Notes: generated from the sequence alone by a model not told the origin. A stretch of 64,000 bases of DNA from Pelodera strongyloides (GCA_036852015.1 JAANDG010000025.1:434001-498000), one strand, 5' to 3'; positions 39,001 to 48,041 are shown, counted from the first letter of the stretch. Made by a program: numbers and translations.

Positions 39001-41652
39001 AGTGGTGAATATGGCCTCAGGACCACTAATCCGTAGGGTAAATCAACGATACCAATTCAAGCTTGCAAGCACAAAAACAAACCTCACTATTAGTAGTTAT
39101 AAAAAGACATTAATATTTCTAATAAGAATTACAACAAGAGGAACTCGTTCCGACTAACAGCATATGATAAAGTATAAAATATAATTCTATACAAAGGGTC
39201 CACTGGTCAACATTAGTTCCGCTACGGCGGACAACCCGTAACGGTGTACTGAGCCGGCGTACAAATATGCAAATAGTAAAGCTAACAGTGAGCGGGACAT
39301 ATGATCCGCCTTTGAGGTCTTGAGCCGAGGCAATTGACCCCAAAGTGACAAACAGGTGGCAATTAGAAGATCACTACGGTAGCCATTAAAGGATACGGCA
39401 TGTGGGTTTTGAAACTTATTGTTGAAAAATATTTCGGCACATAACGGAACTCAATTTGCAAGTAATACATTGGAATGCAGTTGTCCACCTGCCATACCGC
39501 TTAGAACAAGAACTAGGACTAGGGACGAGTACAACCTTCTGCCTTATGTGTTATTGACACTCCATTAATATATTAACATACTATGATTGAATTAACAAGG
39601 AACACTTCAATTTCGATCATCTCTCGTATTACGAGAAGAAGCAATCAATCAATTATATTCCACGAAAGAATTATCGCGCACAGCTGTTTCTGCATATCGG
39701 AATATGCACTAGATTAACGGACATCCGGAAACCGCTAGAACGTAAATTAGAGCGACCATAAATTAGGAGCATGCATAAGGGTGATTATGTTCTCTCGACC
39801 CCTTTTATTGATAAGCAGTAGACGAGTACCCCTAAACATAAAGCATAAGTTAACCCTTCCAAAAGTAAGAACTAGACTAGGATAACACATAAAAAGTTTA
39901 CTTTCTAATTGACTCTACTTCGCAACGATGACATTTCCATTGAGCTTTCTCTAATACATGCAGAGTTACTTTAAAGCGGTAGGACCCGTGCTTTTGAAAA
40001 GTATGCTGGAAAACAGCATTCCGATTTATTATGTGCAAATTTCTGCCTATGATAAAAAAGCACAAAATAGAACAAATTTGCATATAATACACAGGAGTGT
40101 ATTTGACGGTGTTATAGTTGAAAACAAGAAAACCACGTGTCCTACCGCTTTAAATTTTAAAACGAGAGACCCAACACCAATCCCTAAGAATTCTCTTTGG
40201 TGACAAATACTCAGGGGGCAATCTTGGGCAATTCCTTTCTCGAATGCCACTTACAACACACAAGGAAATGCCTCTACAAGCAGTCCCCTGGGAATTCAGA
40301 ATTGAGAATATAGAGAGAATAAGTGGCTGATAAATATAAGGAGAAATTGAATTTATGTACCCCAGGAACATCGAATCGTAAAACTTTAAAGGTCAAGAGA
40401 CGTCACTGCATAAATGTGTTATGTGAGAACGTATCGTGCGAAAAAGTACACGTAGCCTTCGAAATTATAGGTAGAAAAAAATGTATGGTTAGCATAATAG
40501 GATTCGTTCAGCAGCAAAGCTTCCAGGTGGTTTTACTCAATTAATCGAGAACCCAGCGAAATCTCAAATGGTCTGGGTCTGGTTTAAACGAGTACTAATT
40601 TAGTTCTTGACATAGCGCAACTACAAGTCTTAAATTCACTGCCACAATTACTGCATCAGTCTTCGCAATTTTTTAAAAATAATATTGTTTCTTGGTTGGA
40701 AGTTGGAAGATAAAAGATGATACTTTGCAGTAAAGAAACAACTGTCCGCTCCAGCCACCACAAGAAATTATCATAAAAAGGTGAAAAATGATTGTTCCCC
40801 ACCACATAAATCAAACTAATGACAAGAAGGAACCTCAAACAAAGTGCTAATTGAGATACGTATGGGTGTGCAATGTGCAAAAAAAATCGGGCATGAGCGT
40901 ACGAAAAAGTCCCAAAATTCTACAAAAAAACGAGCTAATAAACTTATAAGGCTTTTGACTTTCACTAACTTTCATAAATATTCATTATACATAAATGCAA
41001 ATTCTACTACACAATAGTATAATACGAAATAGAGAGGAACGGACACCAAAGGGACACCAAGGCCAGACAGACGACATAAAACGGAAATTCAGAAATTGCG
41101 TTCGTCCATTCTTACGACAGCGAAAGCGTATCGATTCCACCCCCATTGTGCGACACCATTATGTTCGGTTTTCCGAAAGAAGAGACAAGGACAAAAAGTA
41201 ATTCCTATGCACTACACTACGTCACGGCACAAACAGCTGATTCGGAATGTGAATTTTTTGTAGTTTTTTTAAACTCCTAGTAAGGAGTTTTAGTTCATTT
41301 GAATACACATCTATTACTCTCATCAAAACTGGTAGCAGTGCCAACAAAAAGATCACTAATTAATTAACATCATTTAAAGAAAAAAACATTTAGCTTCAGT
41401 TTAAAGCAACTACAACCACAGTACCTCATAACACAAGCAGAAGTTGGAAAACAATCAATAATCAATAAAAACAAATCAACCGATAAATCGATAAATCAAT
41501 AAATGAGACTTACTAAAGACTGCGACACTGCAGTCGGGGGCGTCGACAGAGATTCCGAGTTGTGAAATAATTTGTGCCGAAGGATGTCCTAACATGCGGG
41601 CCTCCAGAAAAATCACCGGAAAATTCGCGGCGCCCGATGGAATCAACGACAT
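14562..41652 (-). CDS. Unrecognised 17-exon gene, about 586-residue protein
   Basis: Exons on the minus strand: 41652-41514, 37662-37611, 35520-35397, 34628-34566, 31786-31720, 31052-30955, 29838-29749, 29416-29277, 29103-29008, 28959-28929, 27670-27564, 23391-23281, 21924-21817, 20577-20439, 16576-16442, 15949-15848 and 14720-14562 (stop TAG). All 16 junctions use AG acceptors and GT donors and keep one open frame, including phase-1 and phase-2 introns. That is the main evidence that the gene is real. The start ATG follows an in-frame TGA, and a TTTCAG site lies at 41740-41745, so this is the first coding exon. The first 180 residues are hydrophobic and helix-like (VFIQVLLDPLSNVFLEDG, LVPLVFYSLRAWVPIAPIEY). 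Residues from about 180 on are acidic and serine-rich, with basic RLQRVRRSVRAKG and a DSGLSS string resembling a beta-TrCP degron. The C-terminus is DLLVFACEKFPLNSKEF, then IESIYLRKRLKRVGAPCSEP. I recognise no domain. The exon 9 donor (29008 rather than 29012) and the last exon are the least certain. The introns hold most of the window's small transposons. Confidence 0.75.
15474..15707. mobile_element. M1 element carrying a tRNA-like insert
   Basis: Complete M1 ends (TTAAAGCGAAATACCTGCC on the left, CCGGTATTTCGCTTTAA on the right). Where other copies continue from CGTATTTATG into CTAATTTGCTCGAATTTAGC, this copy has about 72 foreign bases (15538-15609) and then resumes at AATTTAGCTCGATTTCTTAT. 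About 10 consensus bases are missing at the junction. It lies in the intron between exons 16 and 17 of the large minus-strand gene. Confidence 0.88.
15538..15609 (+). tRNA. tRNA-like sequence inside M1 (not a functional tRNA)
   Basis: An A-box-like GTAGTGTAGTGGATAGGG is followed 30 bases later by a B-box-like GGGTTCTACTCC. The middle part GCAGGCTGCTGAGCGG has anticodon-loop spacing. The acceptor ends do not pair, so this is a tRNA-derived fragment or the head of a tRNA-type SINE. No target-site duplication is evident within the host element. Confidence 0.5.
15704..15828. mobile_element. M2 small element sharing a TTAA with the M1 copy
   Basis: Left end TTAATTGGGAACCACGACCT (degenerate). Right end TTTTCAAAAAGAACGCGCCA then TACCGCTTTAA. 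The TTAA at 15704-15707 ends the M1 copy and starts this one. Confidence 0.65.
16000..16325 (+). mobile_element. Candidate tRNA-type SINE with (ACTTTATC)n tail
   Basis: GGTTCGATCCCGGGCC near 16104 is an excellent RNA polymerase III B box. Some 30-50 bases upstream is a weak A-box-like region (CTCCAATGGTAAGG). About 200 bases of unique body end in three tandem ACTTTATC units (to about 16319). A tRNA-like head, a body and a short-repeat tail are the layout of a SINE. A second copy was not found in the window, so the family status is inference. Confidence 0.45.
17871..18000. repeat. 29-bp minisatellite, about 4.5 units
   Basis: Units of about 29 bp beginning TGTGCCCGATTACTTCAAAA recur at 17904, 17933, 17962 and 17991, with a diverged first unit at about 17873. 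The same CCGATATGTGCC text appears inverted at 18018-18043, suggesting a fold-back with the array. It lies within the intron between exons 14 and 15 of the large gene. Confidence 0.85.
18472..18554 (-). tRNA. tRNA-related sequence, probably a pseudogene
   Basis: The minus strand has a perfect D arm (GCTC/GAGC around AACCGGTA), an A box TTAGCTCAACCGGTAGAG, an anticodon-type loop CTGTGAA (GTG, as in His) and a T arm GTGGGTTCGAATCTCGC with a good B box. The anticodon stem and most of the acceptor stem do not pair, and the variable region is long. It therefore reads as a tRNA pseudogene or SINE head with intact polymerase III boxes rather than a working tRNA. Confidence 0.5.
18715..19130. repeat. 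GA-rich low-complexity tract with 65-base T run
   Basis: About 295 bp of almost pure GA (18715-19010), then an uninterrupted T run (19011-19075), then GA-rich sequence again. The long apparent open frames on both strands are low-complexity by-products. Confidence 0.97.
19531..19894. mobile_element. Long fold-back TTAA element, about 364 bp
   Basis: TTAAGGGGATCAGCTCACC at the left and GGTGAGCTGATCCCTTTAA at the right. The arms match for about 160 bp (AAGTGGTGGATTGATCGGGC with GCCCGATCAATCCACCACTT), and the spacer is a short CCTGCCTGGTTTGTAT. The arms differ at only a few sites, which suggests recent activity. Confidence 0.93.
20027..20122. repeat. (GT)n microsatellite, about 45 units
   Basis: Uninterrupted GT dinucleotides following TCTTGTT. 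Confidence 0.98.
20620..20962. mobile_element. M3 small TTAA element (inverted copy)
   Basis: TTAAAGGGAATATGTAGGCC at the left and AGTGCCTACATATTCGCTTT then AA at the right. The interior is the complement of 2456-2821. The right TTAA (20959-20962) is also the left TTAA of the M1 element that follows. Confidence 0.88.
20959..21131. mobile_element. M1 small TTAA element
   Basis: TTAAAGCGGAATACCGGCCG on the left and AAAAACCGGCTGGTGTTTCG then CTTTAA on the right. The standard M1 interior is present. Confidence 0.9.
21602..21787. mobile_element. M2 small TTAA element
   Basis: TTAAAAAGCTATGGCACGTG at the left; CACAAACCACGTGGCATACC then ACTTTAA at the right. It lies 30 bases from exon 13 of the large gene (21924-21817), on the donor side. 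Confidence 0.85.
22000..23270. other. Intron DNA without recognisable element
   Basis: Lies between exons 12 and 13 of the large minus-strand gene. I see no transposon ends, tandem repeats or RNA gene here. Confidence 0.4.
23786..24128. mobile_element. M7 relative with TTAA ends
   Basis: TTAAAGGAGGAGGCTCACGA at the left and CTCGTGGGCCTCCTCCTTTAA at the right. The right half (CTACGGTACCTGGCCGAACA, GCAATGCGGTTTTCACAGTA, ATTCTGGACATTCTGTGCAA) closely matches the right arm of 5055-5509, while the left half does not, so one arm has been replaced or deleted. Confidence 0.85.
25270..25445. repeat. Inverted repeat built on CCCCGATTTCGCCCCGAT
   Basis: CCAAAACCCCGATTTCGCCC near 25315 is complementary to the block near 25400 (GGGGCGAAATCGGGGTTTTT). 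A diverged fragment of the same family is at 60465-60545. It probably comes from a small DNA transposon. Confidence 0.75.
25496..25515. repeat. Poly(C) run
   Basis: About 20 consecutive C residues interrupted by one A. The minus-strand polyglycine open frames are products of this run. Confidence 0.95.
25863..25947. repeat. (TA)n microsatellite
   Basis: About 85 bp of TA dinucleotides with two single-base phase shifts near 25880. Confidence 0.95.
26290..26490. mobile_element. M2 copy with tandemly amplified terminal repeat
   Basis: TTAAAGCGGTATGACACGTG at 26290 is followed by about three tandem units of roughly 47 bp, each starting AAGCGGTAT and ending TTTCTGGTACA(G/A)AA (near 26294, 26339 and 26386). 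Only the left terminus is clear. Confidence 0.75.
26655..26757. mobile_element. M2 partial copy
   Basis: The right end TTTCAAAACCACGTGTCATA then CCGCTTTAG is clear. The left end is degenerate. Confidence 0.6.
26871..27110. mobile_element. M1 element with an expanded T run in its right terminus
   Basis: TTAAAGCGAAATACCGGCCG on the left. On the right, CAAAAACCGGCCAGTA is followed by about 82 T residues with three isolated G (27021-27102) and then CGCTTTAA. Other copies have only three T at this point. The final TTAA (27107-27110) also begins an M2-like end (TTAAAGCGGAATGACAAGTG). Confidence 0.88.
27460..27538 (-). other. Coding-like duplicate segment (pair with 10926-11003)
   Basis: The minus strand reads TCSTEVLSSKRRVPVPDD then KFLDV. 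It lies 26 bases beyond exon 11 of the large gene, too close for an intron, and read-through meets a stop. I therefore do not include it in that gene. Confidence 0.5.
28597..28694. mobile_element. M5 partial copy
   Basis: TTTCACCACTCGCTTCCCCA at the left and GTGGAGAATATGGCTACC at the right. The interior GGAATATTTCCCCGAGGGAA matches 38887-39020. Confidence 0.75.
29905..30095. mobile_element. M1 small element, diverged left end
   Basis: GCGAAATACCGGCCGATTTT near 29914 and AAAAACCGACCGGTGTATGG then TTTAA at the right. It sits 67 bp from exon 7 of the large gene, on the acceptor side. Confidence 0.82.
32672..32846. mobile_element. M1 small TTAA element
   Basis: TTAAAGCGAAATACCGGCC and its complement GGCCGGTATTTCGCTTTAA. 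The M1 interior is present with short deletions. Confidence 0.92.
34024..34194. mobile_element. M4 palindromic TTAA element, uncaptured form
   Basis: TTAAAGCGAAATGCCAGCTC at the left and the exact complement at the right. The whole 171 bp is a near-perfect palindrome centred on CGATCGTCCACGGCAATCG. It is the reference for what 57783-58003 looked like before it captured LSm11 sequence. Confidence 0.95.
35163..35364. mobile_element. M1 small TTAA element (reverse orientation)
   Basis: TTAAAGCGAAATACTGGCCG and AATCGGCCGGAATTTCGCTT then TAA. The interior runs in the opposite sense (TTCTTATGCAGCTTATGCAA first). It contains a short direct duplication of AAAAATCGTGCTAAATTC. It lies 33 bp from exon 3 of the large gene, on the donor side. 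Confidence 0.9.
36104..36245. repeat. 20-bp tandem repeat, seven units
   Basis: Units of CAGTATGCCTTAGTACGGTA start at 36104 and recur every 20 bases. The first two units vary by one to three bases; the rest are almost identical. Confidence 0.97.
36396..36481. repeat. Two-unit 42-bp tandem duplication
   Basis: GACAACCAGAGACACAGATC ... GATCGAGAGA is repeated once with two substitutions. It lies in the intron between exons 2 and 3 of the large gene. Confidence 0.85.
36670..36842. mobile_element. M2 small element, diverged
   Basis: CAAAACGATATGACACAAGC at the left; GCAAAACCACGAGCTATACC then GCTTCGA at the right. Confidence 0.7.
38214..38275 (+). repeat. M2 end plus flank, inverted duplicate of 39348-39408
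   Basis: CCACATGCCATATCGCTTTA, then ATGGCTA, then GTGATCTTCTAATTGCCACC and TGTTTGT. The same text occurs on the minus strand of 39348-39408. The shared region includes about 37 bp beyond the M2 TTAA. Confidence 0.8.
38597..38769. mobile_element. Small TTAA element with M1-like and M2-like ends
   Basis: The left end TTAAAGCGGTAAAAGTAGG resembles M2; the right end CAAAAACCGGCTGGTCTACC then GCTTTAA resembles M1. Confidence 0.65.
38887..39020. mobile_element. M5 small element
   Basis: AGAGCCCATATTCACCACTC and GTGGTGAATATGGCCTCAGG, with inner inverted GGGGAATTCC/GGAATATTTCCCC blocks. Confidence 0.9.
39193..39300 (-). other. Signal-peptide-like open segment in intron 1 of the large gene
   Basis: The minus strand starts ATG, reads MSRSLLALLFAYLYAGS (basic start then a hydrophobic core) and continues to SAVAELMLTSGPF before a GTATAG donor-like site. 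The end phase does not fit exon 2 of the large gene. It could be an alternative first exon of another product, or chance. Confidence 0.3.
39386..39503. mobile_element. M2 small element
   Basis: TTAAAGGATACGGCATGTGG at the left and CACCTGCCATACCGCTTAGA at the right. Confidence 0.78.
39971..40153. mobile_element. M2 small TTAA element
   Basis: TTAAAGCGGTAGGACCCGTG and AAACCACGTGTCCTACCGCT then TTAA. The ends are nearly perfect complements. Confidence 0.92.
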
Positions 41653-41735
41653 ATTGATTGATTTTCGCAATCAATAATCAATCAATAATAGGATAGAGGG
41701 AAATCGGGGGTCATCAGAGTGACCCCCAGGGCACG

Positions 41736-41750
41736 AGTCCTGAAATAGAA
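41736..41750 (-). promoter_or_regulatory. Candidate 5' splice-acceptor (SL trans-splice or 5'UTR intron)
   Basis: The minus strand reads TTCTATTTCAG ending at 41740, about 88 bases before the ATG at 41652, with an in-frame stop between. This fits a spliced-leader acceptor or the end of a 5'UTR intron. The segment overlaps a degraded M2 end. Confidence 0.5.
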
Positions 41751-42136
41751 CACTATAAAACGTGGTTTTTGTATTGTATGGAAATTTTTAGGTGGCCATA
41801 CGGCAAAGAATAGCACACAATTTGCATAAAATACATGAGAATGGATTTTTACCACGTGCCGAGAATATGATGCATAATAAAACAAAACACTAACTGTACA
41901 AAACAAAACGCGAATACAAGAGACAGAATAAAAAATTAGACAAACGTAAAGATTATTTAATGAAGAACTTTGTAGTTAATTAATATTACATTGAAAGTCA
42001 TCTTCTGCAAAAAAAAGTTTGATGAATTCAGACTGTTCAGGTTCAGAACGAAAGTTTTATTTTGAATTATAAATTCTGTGTCATTTAAAAAAAAATATGA
42101 TATGATATGATATCCTACATCAGCCAAATAACATTG

Positions 42137-42500
42137 TTAAAGCGCATATGTAGGCACTCAAAATGAGCAAAACAAACGGAAACTAGAGTTTCCACACCAG
42201 ACGTGAATTTAAATAGGCAGCTGAATATGCAAATGCGAATATTCGAATTTGCATGCGCATATGTCTCTGAATAATGCTATTTGACGATATCTGCATGTAT
42301 ATTTGAAAAAATTTACATTGACCCCGACGATGTATGGCATCGTCTCAAGTAACGCGTTTACTATGGAAAGGGTGAACTTTGTAGTTTATTTTCTGTTAAC
42401 TGGGAATCTTTGGACAACTTTTGTTGTTGTTTCCTTAATGGGGAACATACATTCTATCAACACAGCTTAACTTCAAAAAGGGCCTACATATTCCCTTTAA
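42137..42500. mobile_element. M3 small TTAA element
   Basis: TTAAAGCGCATATGTAGGCA and GGGCCTACATATTCCCTTTA then A. Same orientation and interior as 2456-2821. Confidence 0.9.
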
Positions 42501-42819
42501 ATAATATTATCAAATTTAAATAATATATTATCTACATATAAAACACATATAAACCATAACAGTTATTCAGTTGTTCTAAAGAAGCTAACTCAGAATAATA
42601 AAACGCTGTCTCGGATGAAGAACATCAGTCAGTTCTAAATCCTACACAAACAGCGTCGTTCCCCCAAGTTCAATTAGCTTGTTTTCCCATTCAAAATGGG
42701 CAAATCTCTGTGTCTGGCAGGTTTTTGACTAAAAAGGGATGGGATAGAAAATAGACAGAATACTTTCATTTTTTATCGACCTACCTAGATTGTAGATTAA
42801 CATTTTCGTAGGCATGGTA

Positions 42820-42946
42820 GCCGGTTGAAACGTACACCGGCCGCTGGATTCCGACGTAGTGTATGAAAATTACTGCACGATTATTCTGACTATAGATCGG
42901 AATTTTCCAAAATACGTTTCAAAAACCGGCCGTTATATCACTTTAA
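42820..42946. mobile_element. M1 fragment
   Basis: TGAAACGTACACCGGCCGCT at the left is degenerate. The right end AAAAACCGGCCGTTATATCA then CTTTAA is clear. Confidence 0.55.
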
Positions 42947-43625
42947 CCCTACTATCCCGACTCTTCTAATTGTAAGCACTTTTATCCGTTGGATAAAGTA
43001 TGTATATAATTATTGCTTTTGAATAAATAATTATAACAAAAAATACAGTAAACTAATACGAGTTACACTCCACAACAGACGACAGTTTTAAAATAAAAGT
43101 CGAAAGATATGAAAACTCAAGTCATAGCATAAATCAGAATACATTACGAAAAATTTGCATACATTTTCTGAATGTATTCACATATGCAAATAACGAAATA
43201 ACTTAATTTAAAAAAACTACAATAACAGAGAGCAACATACAGATACCATGAACACTACGAAAATATTTTGTTTGTTTCTTACCAAATATAAAAAAGACCA
43301 ATAAAAACCTAGTGAAGTGAAACACCCTAGCCTGCCTAAGACCGCACCTTGGCCCACAAAAAGCCCGGCTGGAGAACCCGAGCCAAACCCTGAATTACTC
43401 CCCAAAGCACTCTCCTCAATGGGATATGTATGGATAAGCAAGGGGAAAGCAGGGAAACGGGGACAAGATTTTCCACAAAAAATGTCTTCTTCAAAAGCCC
43501 CCTCGCGCTCTCTCTTGCACTTTTTTGCTATGCAAACATGAACACGTTTTTTTGCGTGTCTTCGAAGTTCGGAGTTACGAAGTGAGAAAATCAGAGGCTC
43601 AGAGGAACGCCTGCAAAACATTCTT

Positions 43626-43790
43626 TATGGGGTTTACCGTTTACAAGTATCCCAAAAATTTCGGTGTGATTCTGTCAATACTACCGTATTTCTGCACGAA
43701 ACCTGCATATATATAATATGAAAAATTAAAAAAAATGTTATCGTGTACTCCAAAATACTGTAAATTTTCAGAATTTGGAAACCCCCTAAA
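43626..43790. mobile_element. M6 small inverted-repeat element
   Basis: TATGGGGTTTACCGTTTACA at the left and TTTGGAAACCCCCTA at the right. The interior matches 11998-12156 (CGGTGTGATTCTGTCAATAC). Confidence 0.88.
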
Positions 43791-43794
43791 GCCG

Positions 43795-43942
43795 TGTTGT
43801 GCCTACTTTGGGAAATTTGCATATGATACGAATTTCCTATGCAAATTTTTGGTGCCCAGGAGCTTCCGGCACCAAATGAACTAGGATACAGCATATTCGC
43901 ATCACATGCAAATTTCCCAAAGTAGGTACAATACGGCTTTAA
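43795..43942. mobile_element. M4-like palindromic TTAA element
   Basis: TAAAGCCGTGTTGTGCCTAC at the left and GTAGGTACAATACGGCTTTA then A at the right. The interior palindrome GGGAAATTTGCATATGAT resembles the M4 arm but the termini differ. It abuts the M6 copy. Confidence 0.8.
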
Positions 43943-46601
43943 AATACGTTACTTGGTATAAAGTATGCAATATACATAAAAATGTCAGGCATAACTGCCT
44001 AATGACTTTTAAAGGGTCAGGCTCACGAAGAATCAACATACTGTAAAACGTAAGTGTATCAAAAAACTATGGTGAGGTCGTGGGTCGTGGTCCTGATCCT
44101 TTAAAAATGCTTTAATAATTTCGAATCCGAAACAAAGAAATAAATCCTTGGTTTGTTAGAACTCAACACAACAATTAACAACAATTGCTTCACACAACAA
44201 TTTTCTTAAGCTTTCAGTGGTAAAAAAAATAAAAGCGCTTAAATTTTCGAGAAATTAAATTATTCAAACCAGCAATTACAATTATCCGCTCAAACACTGG
44301 CTTTTCCCTTCTAGCTTCTAGTGTGGGGTTCGAATAAATAAATTAAAAGAAAGATCGGGTTTCCGCGAATAACATACCAAATACTAAAGGAGAAAGAGAA
44401 CAGACTCACCATTCAATATGTACTAAATAAGATTAGGAGTAATTATTTAGTTCTTATTATTATTTTAGAGAACTAAAGTTATTAGAGATGATGTACATAA
44501 ATACATCTTGCATTTAGTATTATTAATATAACGAGTGAATGGCCAAAAATCTCAAAATACGACATTGCGCAGTTCCTATTATCCGCACTACTGCAAAAAA
44601 TATATATATAGAACAAATAGAAAATAAAAATATTAGACAGATTAATTATCAGCAAAAAAATTAATCTTTTGTTCAAATCAAAAACTTCAAATCAAAAAGC
44701 GCATAAAGGAAAACCAAATGTTTTTTAAATATTAATAGTAGAAAAATATAACCCGGTACACTTTATATTTAATAGAAAAATATTCCATTTCGAGGTGCGT
44801 TGACACAGCTTTAAAAACGTTTAAAACGTTTAATAACTTCCAAGGCAATTCTAATATATATTGATGGCAGGACGCAGGACGTTTATAAAAAAATATAACT
44901 AAAATAATTTAGTGATCTATTATTTTTCGTACACGTTCAGGAAGTACTGGAGAATAAGAAAGAAGAAAGCCTAGAGGGGCGCACTAGGGCCAGTGCTGGG
45001 TCCAGAGAGTCGGGCCCTATACTTTGGGACCCTTTTTTAGTCTCGGTGCGTCTGGAGCCCGCTTTTCTGTATAGGAAACAAGGCGCACGCACATCATACT
45101 CATTGATTGGACCCCTCATTTGGTCTAGTTTGTTTAAGCTTCAAGTAATCAACATATTACATACATATATGCATATATAGAAAGTAATATGATAATATGT
45201 TCTGCAAACATCTGTAGTTTGGAGTCTGTAAAGAAAAAAACCCAGACCCTATGAAATTTAGCATTCTATACTCTCCCCATAAATGGATCTCTATAGCTAC
45301 TGAAATATTCCACATTTTTTAAATGTAGAATATCTATCCATAATATGATTTGCATTTTGATTTCTGACTTTTTGAAATGATTTAGTTTTTATATGACTCT
45401 ATACAAAAAAGAAGAAAACGATTTCCAGCGACGTGAGACATAATAAATATTTTCGGAAGAATTAGTACAGACCATTTGAAAACCATCCGTACACTAATAC
45501 GCATGTAAAAACCAACGTCAAAGTAAAGCCCGACTCCACGCGACAAAACCGATTTGCATACTAAATTTGAAGAAAAAATCCCGAGGTTTGGGTTTAGGCC
45601 GAAAACAACTTTGATTCGTTTGGACACATAAATATTTTTAAAAAAAAAACTTGTTTTTAGATCACTATCACTATGTCACTAGGAATGAGTGTGCGTGTAC
45701 TTCGCTGGATAATAAAAGTATTAGTTAAAACTCAAAGAACTCGGACGAAACCCTGCAGCACTTTACGCAAAATGAGGTGACACAAACACATCAATGTACT
45801 ACTGTACTACAGCAAAATTAAAACTGATATCCTAAGTACATTATGCTATGCAGCTATACAATAAGCGTAAGTAACCGAAACTTGTACAGTATGCTGAATA
45901 ATTAATTATAAAGTAAAACGTTTGGTTCAAAATTCCTAAATATTCCCGCAATTTTGAAAGAATTCCTTACTAAAAAAATCGCAGATAATTAACGAGATCA
46001 AGGGTCCAAATTCGTGAATAATTAAAAGAAAATGCGAATATTAATACAACATTGGCTAATAAATCGATTTTGCAAAGGGAGAGAGATGCAGCTGCGAAAA
46101 TAAAATGGCGTAGCGAAACTGCCGCGCGGTCGTTTTCCGATGCACAATGAAATGCATTAAACAACGCGGAGAACCCCAGACATGTAGAGATAAATAGAGA
46201 GTCCGGAATGACCTTCAAAATGAACCACTAAAAGATACGGGCCGAATTTCAAAGTACATAAACCAGAAGGTGATTAGTAGATGAAAAGTGACCTGTCAAC
46301 TTACTAAATTCGCAGACAGTGTTTTTTTATGATATGCTAAACACGCAGCTTATACGAGCAAAGTACTGGAGACTAAAGGAAAATGAGGGAATCAAACCAC
46401 CCCCACGCAATGTAGTTACTCCTTAACTATAACCCCGCAATAGTAGGGTCCAGCATAAGACCAAGTAAGCAACTGAGACCAAGTAAGCATAGACGCAAGC
46501 GAGAAACTGAAATTAGCCACTACATAAAAGGCACCGTAGTCGCTAAATCACGACAGGAATTTGTATGTGGTAAACGATCAACTGCATATATATAATAAAC
46601 T

Positions 46602-46772
46602 TTAAAGCGAAATACCGGCCGGTTCCTGAAACGCATCGTGGGCAACTGAATTCCTACGTATTTATGCTGATTTGCTCGATTTTTTATTCTAATTTACGTT
46701 CATTTGCATAGGCTGCATAAGAATGCATGTGTACTCGATGTGTTTCAAAAACCGGCCGGTATTTCGCTTTAA
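46602..46772. mobile_element. M1 small TTAA element
   Basis: TTAAAGCGAAATACCGGCCG and its complement at the right end. Standard interior. Confidence 0.93.
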
Positions 46773-47958
46773 CATAGAAATTATGAAGTGATGTCAATAC
46801 ACCAATCGCCAACACAGGTCATTCTTCACAAGCCACTAGTAATACTAGCAGATGGATACATAGCACATAACCTGCTAATCACTGACAGATGGTTAGATGG
46901 TTACTCTTACTGTGGTCGAAACCCTCTCACAAGAAATATTTATAGGAAAATCCGTTTGAGTTCGAAATTCAAGTCAAATCGCTAACCCGCAAAAAGGAAA
47001 AGTGGTTCCACTGCAAGTGGTTCCACTGCATGCAAGGTGAAAGCAACCATATACCACTTTTCTGACATGTAACGAAATGTGCAACAATATAAAGCATGCT
47101 GGAAACGTCCCTCCAACTCCGTAATCAAAATCCAATACATAGAAAAAATAGGTTTATTTTCTAAACAAAAGAAACCGTAACAAGCGATAACAAAGGAAGA
47201 CAAATAGGTTCACCTAAACACACACAATTAATGGAGATGTCAGAATCACAAAATAGTACGGATTATGCTAGCCAAGATAAACTTAGACTATCTAAAGGCT
47301 AACATAAAACATAACCATAACGTGTCCACCGCTAGGTTCAATATCCTATATTCATCGAGGACATTGGCATATGAAAGAAAAGAAATAAATAGATGTGACT
47401 TATATAGCTGATACATGATACATCCTACTGTATATACGGAATAATGAATGATTAAGGAACTTTGATGGCAATACCAAGCAAAACATCATACCGCTCGAGA
47501 TAGCAATACCAATATTAGATAGCAATAGAAAACAAAGGAAATATTATACCGCACGAGAAACAAATAGGCAGTTGACAAGAAAAAAAAAGCAAAGAAGCAA
47601 AACAGCAGTAGTAACTTGCACCGTACGTACAGAGAGAAAGTAGAAATACAGTTTTTCAAACCATCTATACTCCTAATTCTAAATATAATATTATCGTATT
47701 ATCTACTACTACACAAATCCACACGTCCCATGAGAAACAGAGCAACTATGCTGCCTGGCATGCTTCGTTATTAACTAGTAAATCATTATTAATTTTAGTA
47801 GTAAAAGAACACGAAATTCTAAAAGTGGTGATATGCTCTCATCAACTAATCTTAACTTCAGCCGCAAACCGAAAACCGAACTAAACCAAAACGCCAAATC
47901 CCAAAATCAAGAGCGCAGAAGCGCGGTATGGTATGGAACTACGAACACATACTACTAC

Positions 47959-48041
47959 TTAAAGGGGTACAGCACGAGACTTGTGAAGTGTGCATCCGTG
48001 AGCACGTGGTATGACCAAACCATGTGCCATACGGCTTTAGA
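47959..48041. mobile_element. M2 short copy just beyond the eIF2B delta stop codon
   Basis: TTAAAGGGGTACAGCACGAG and CCAAACCATGTGCCATACGG then CTTTAG. It starts 29 bp past the stop, so it probably forms most of the 3' untranslated region and may influence 3'-end formation. Confidence 0.75.

Noticed and set aside
43217..43621. 134-residue minus-strand open frame in a GC-richer patch, with a counter-frame on the plus strand
   Set aside because: No consistent acceptor and donor, no recognisable domain, and both strands open equally.
45970..46218. 82-residue minus-strand frame (SLFISTCLGFSALFNAFHC)
   Set aside because: Looks protein-like locally, but lacks splice-site support or any family resemblance.
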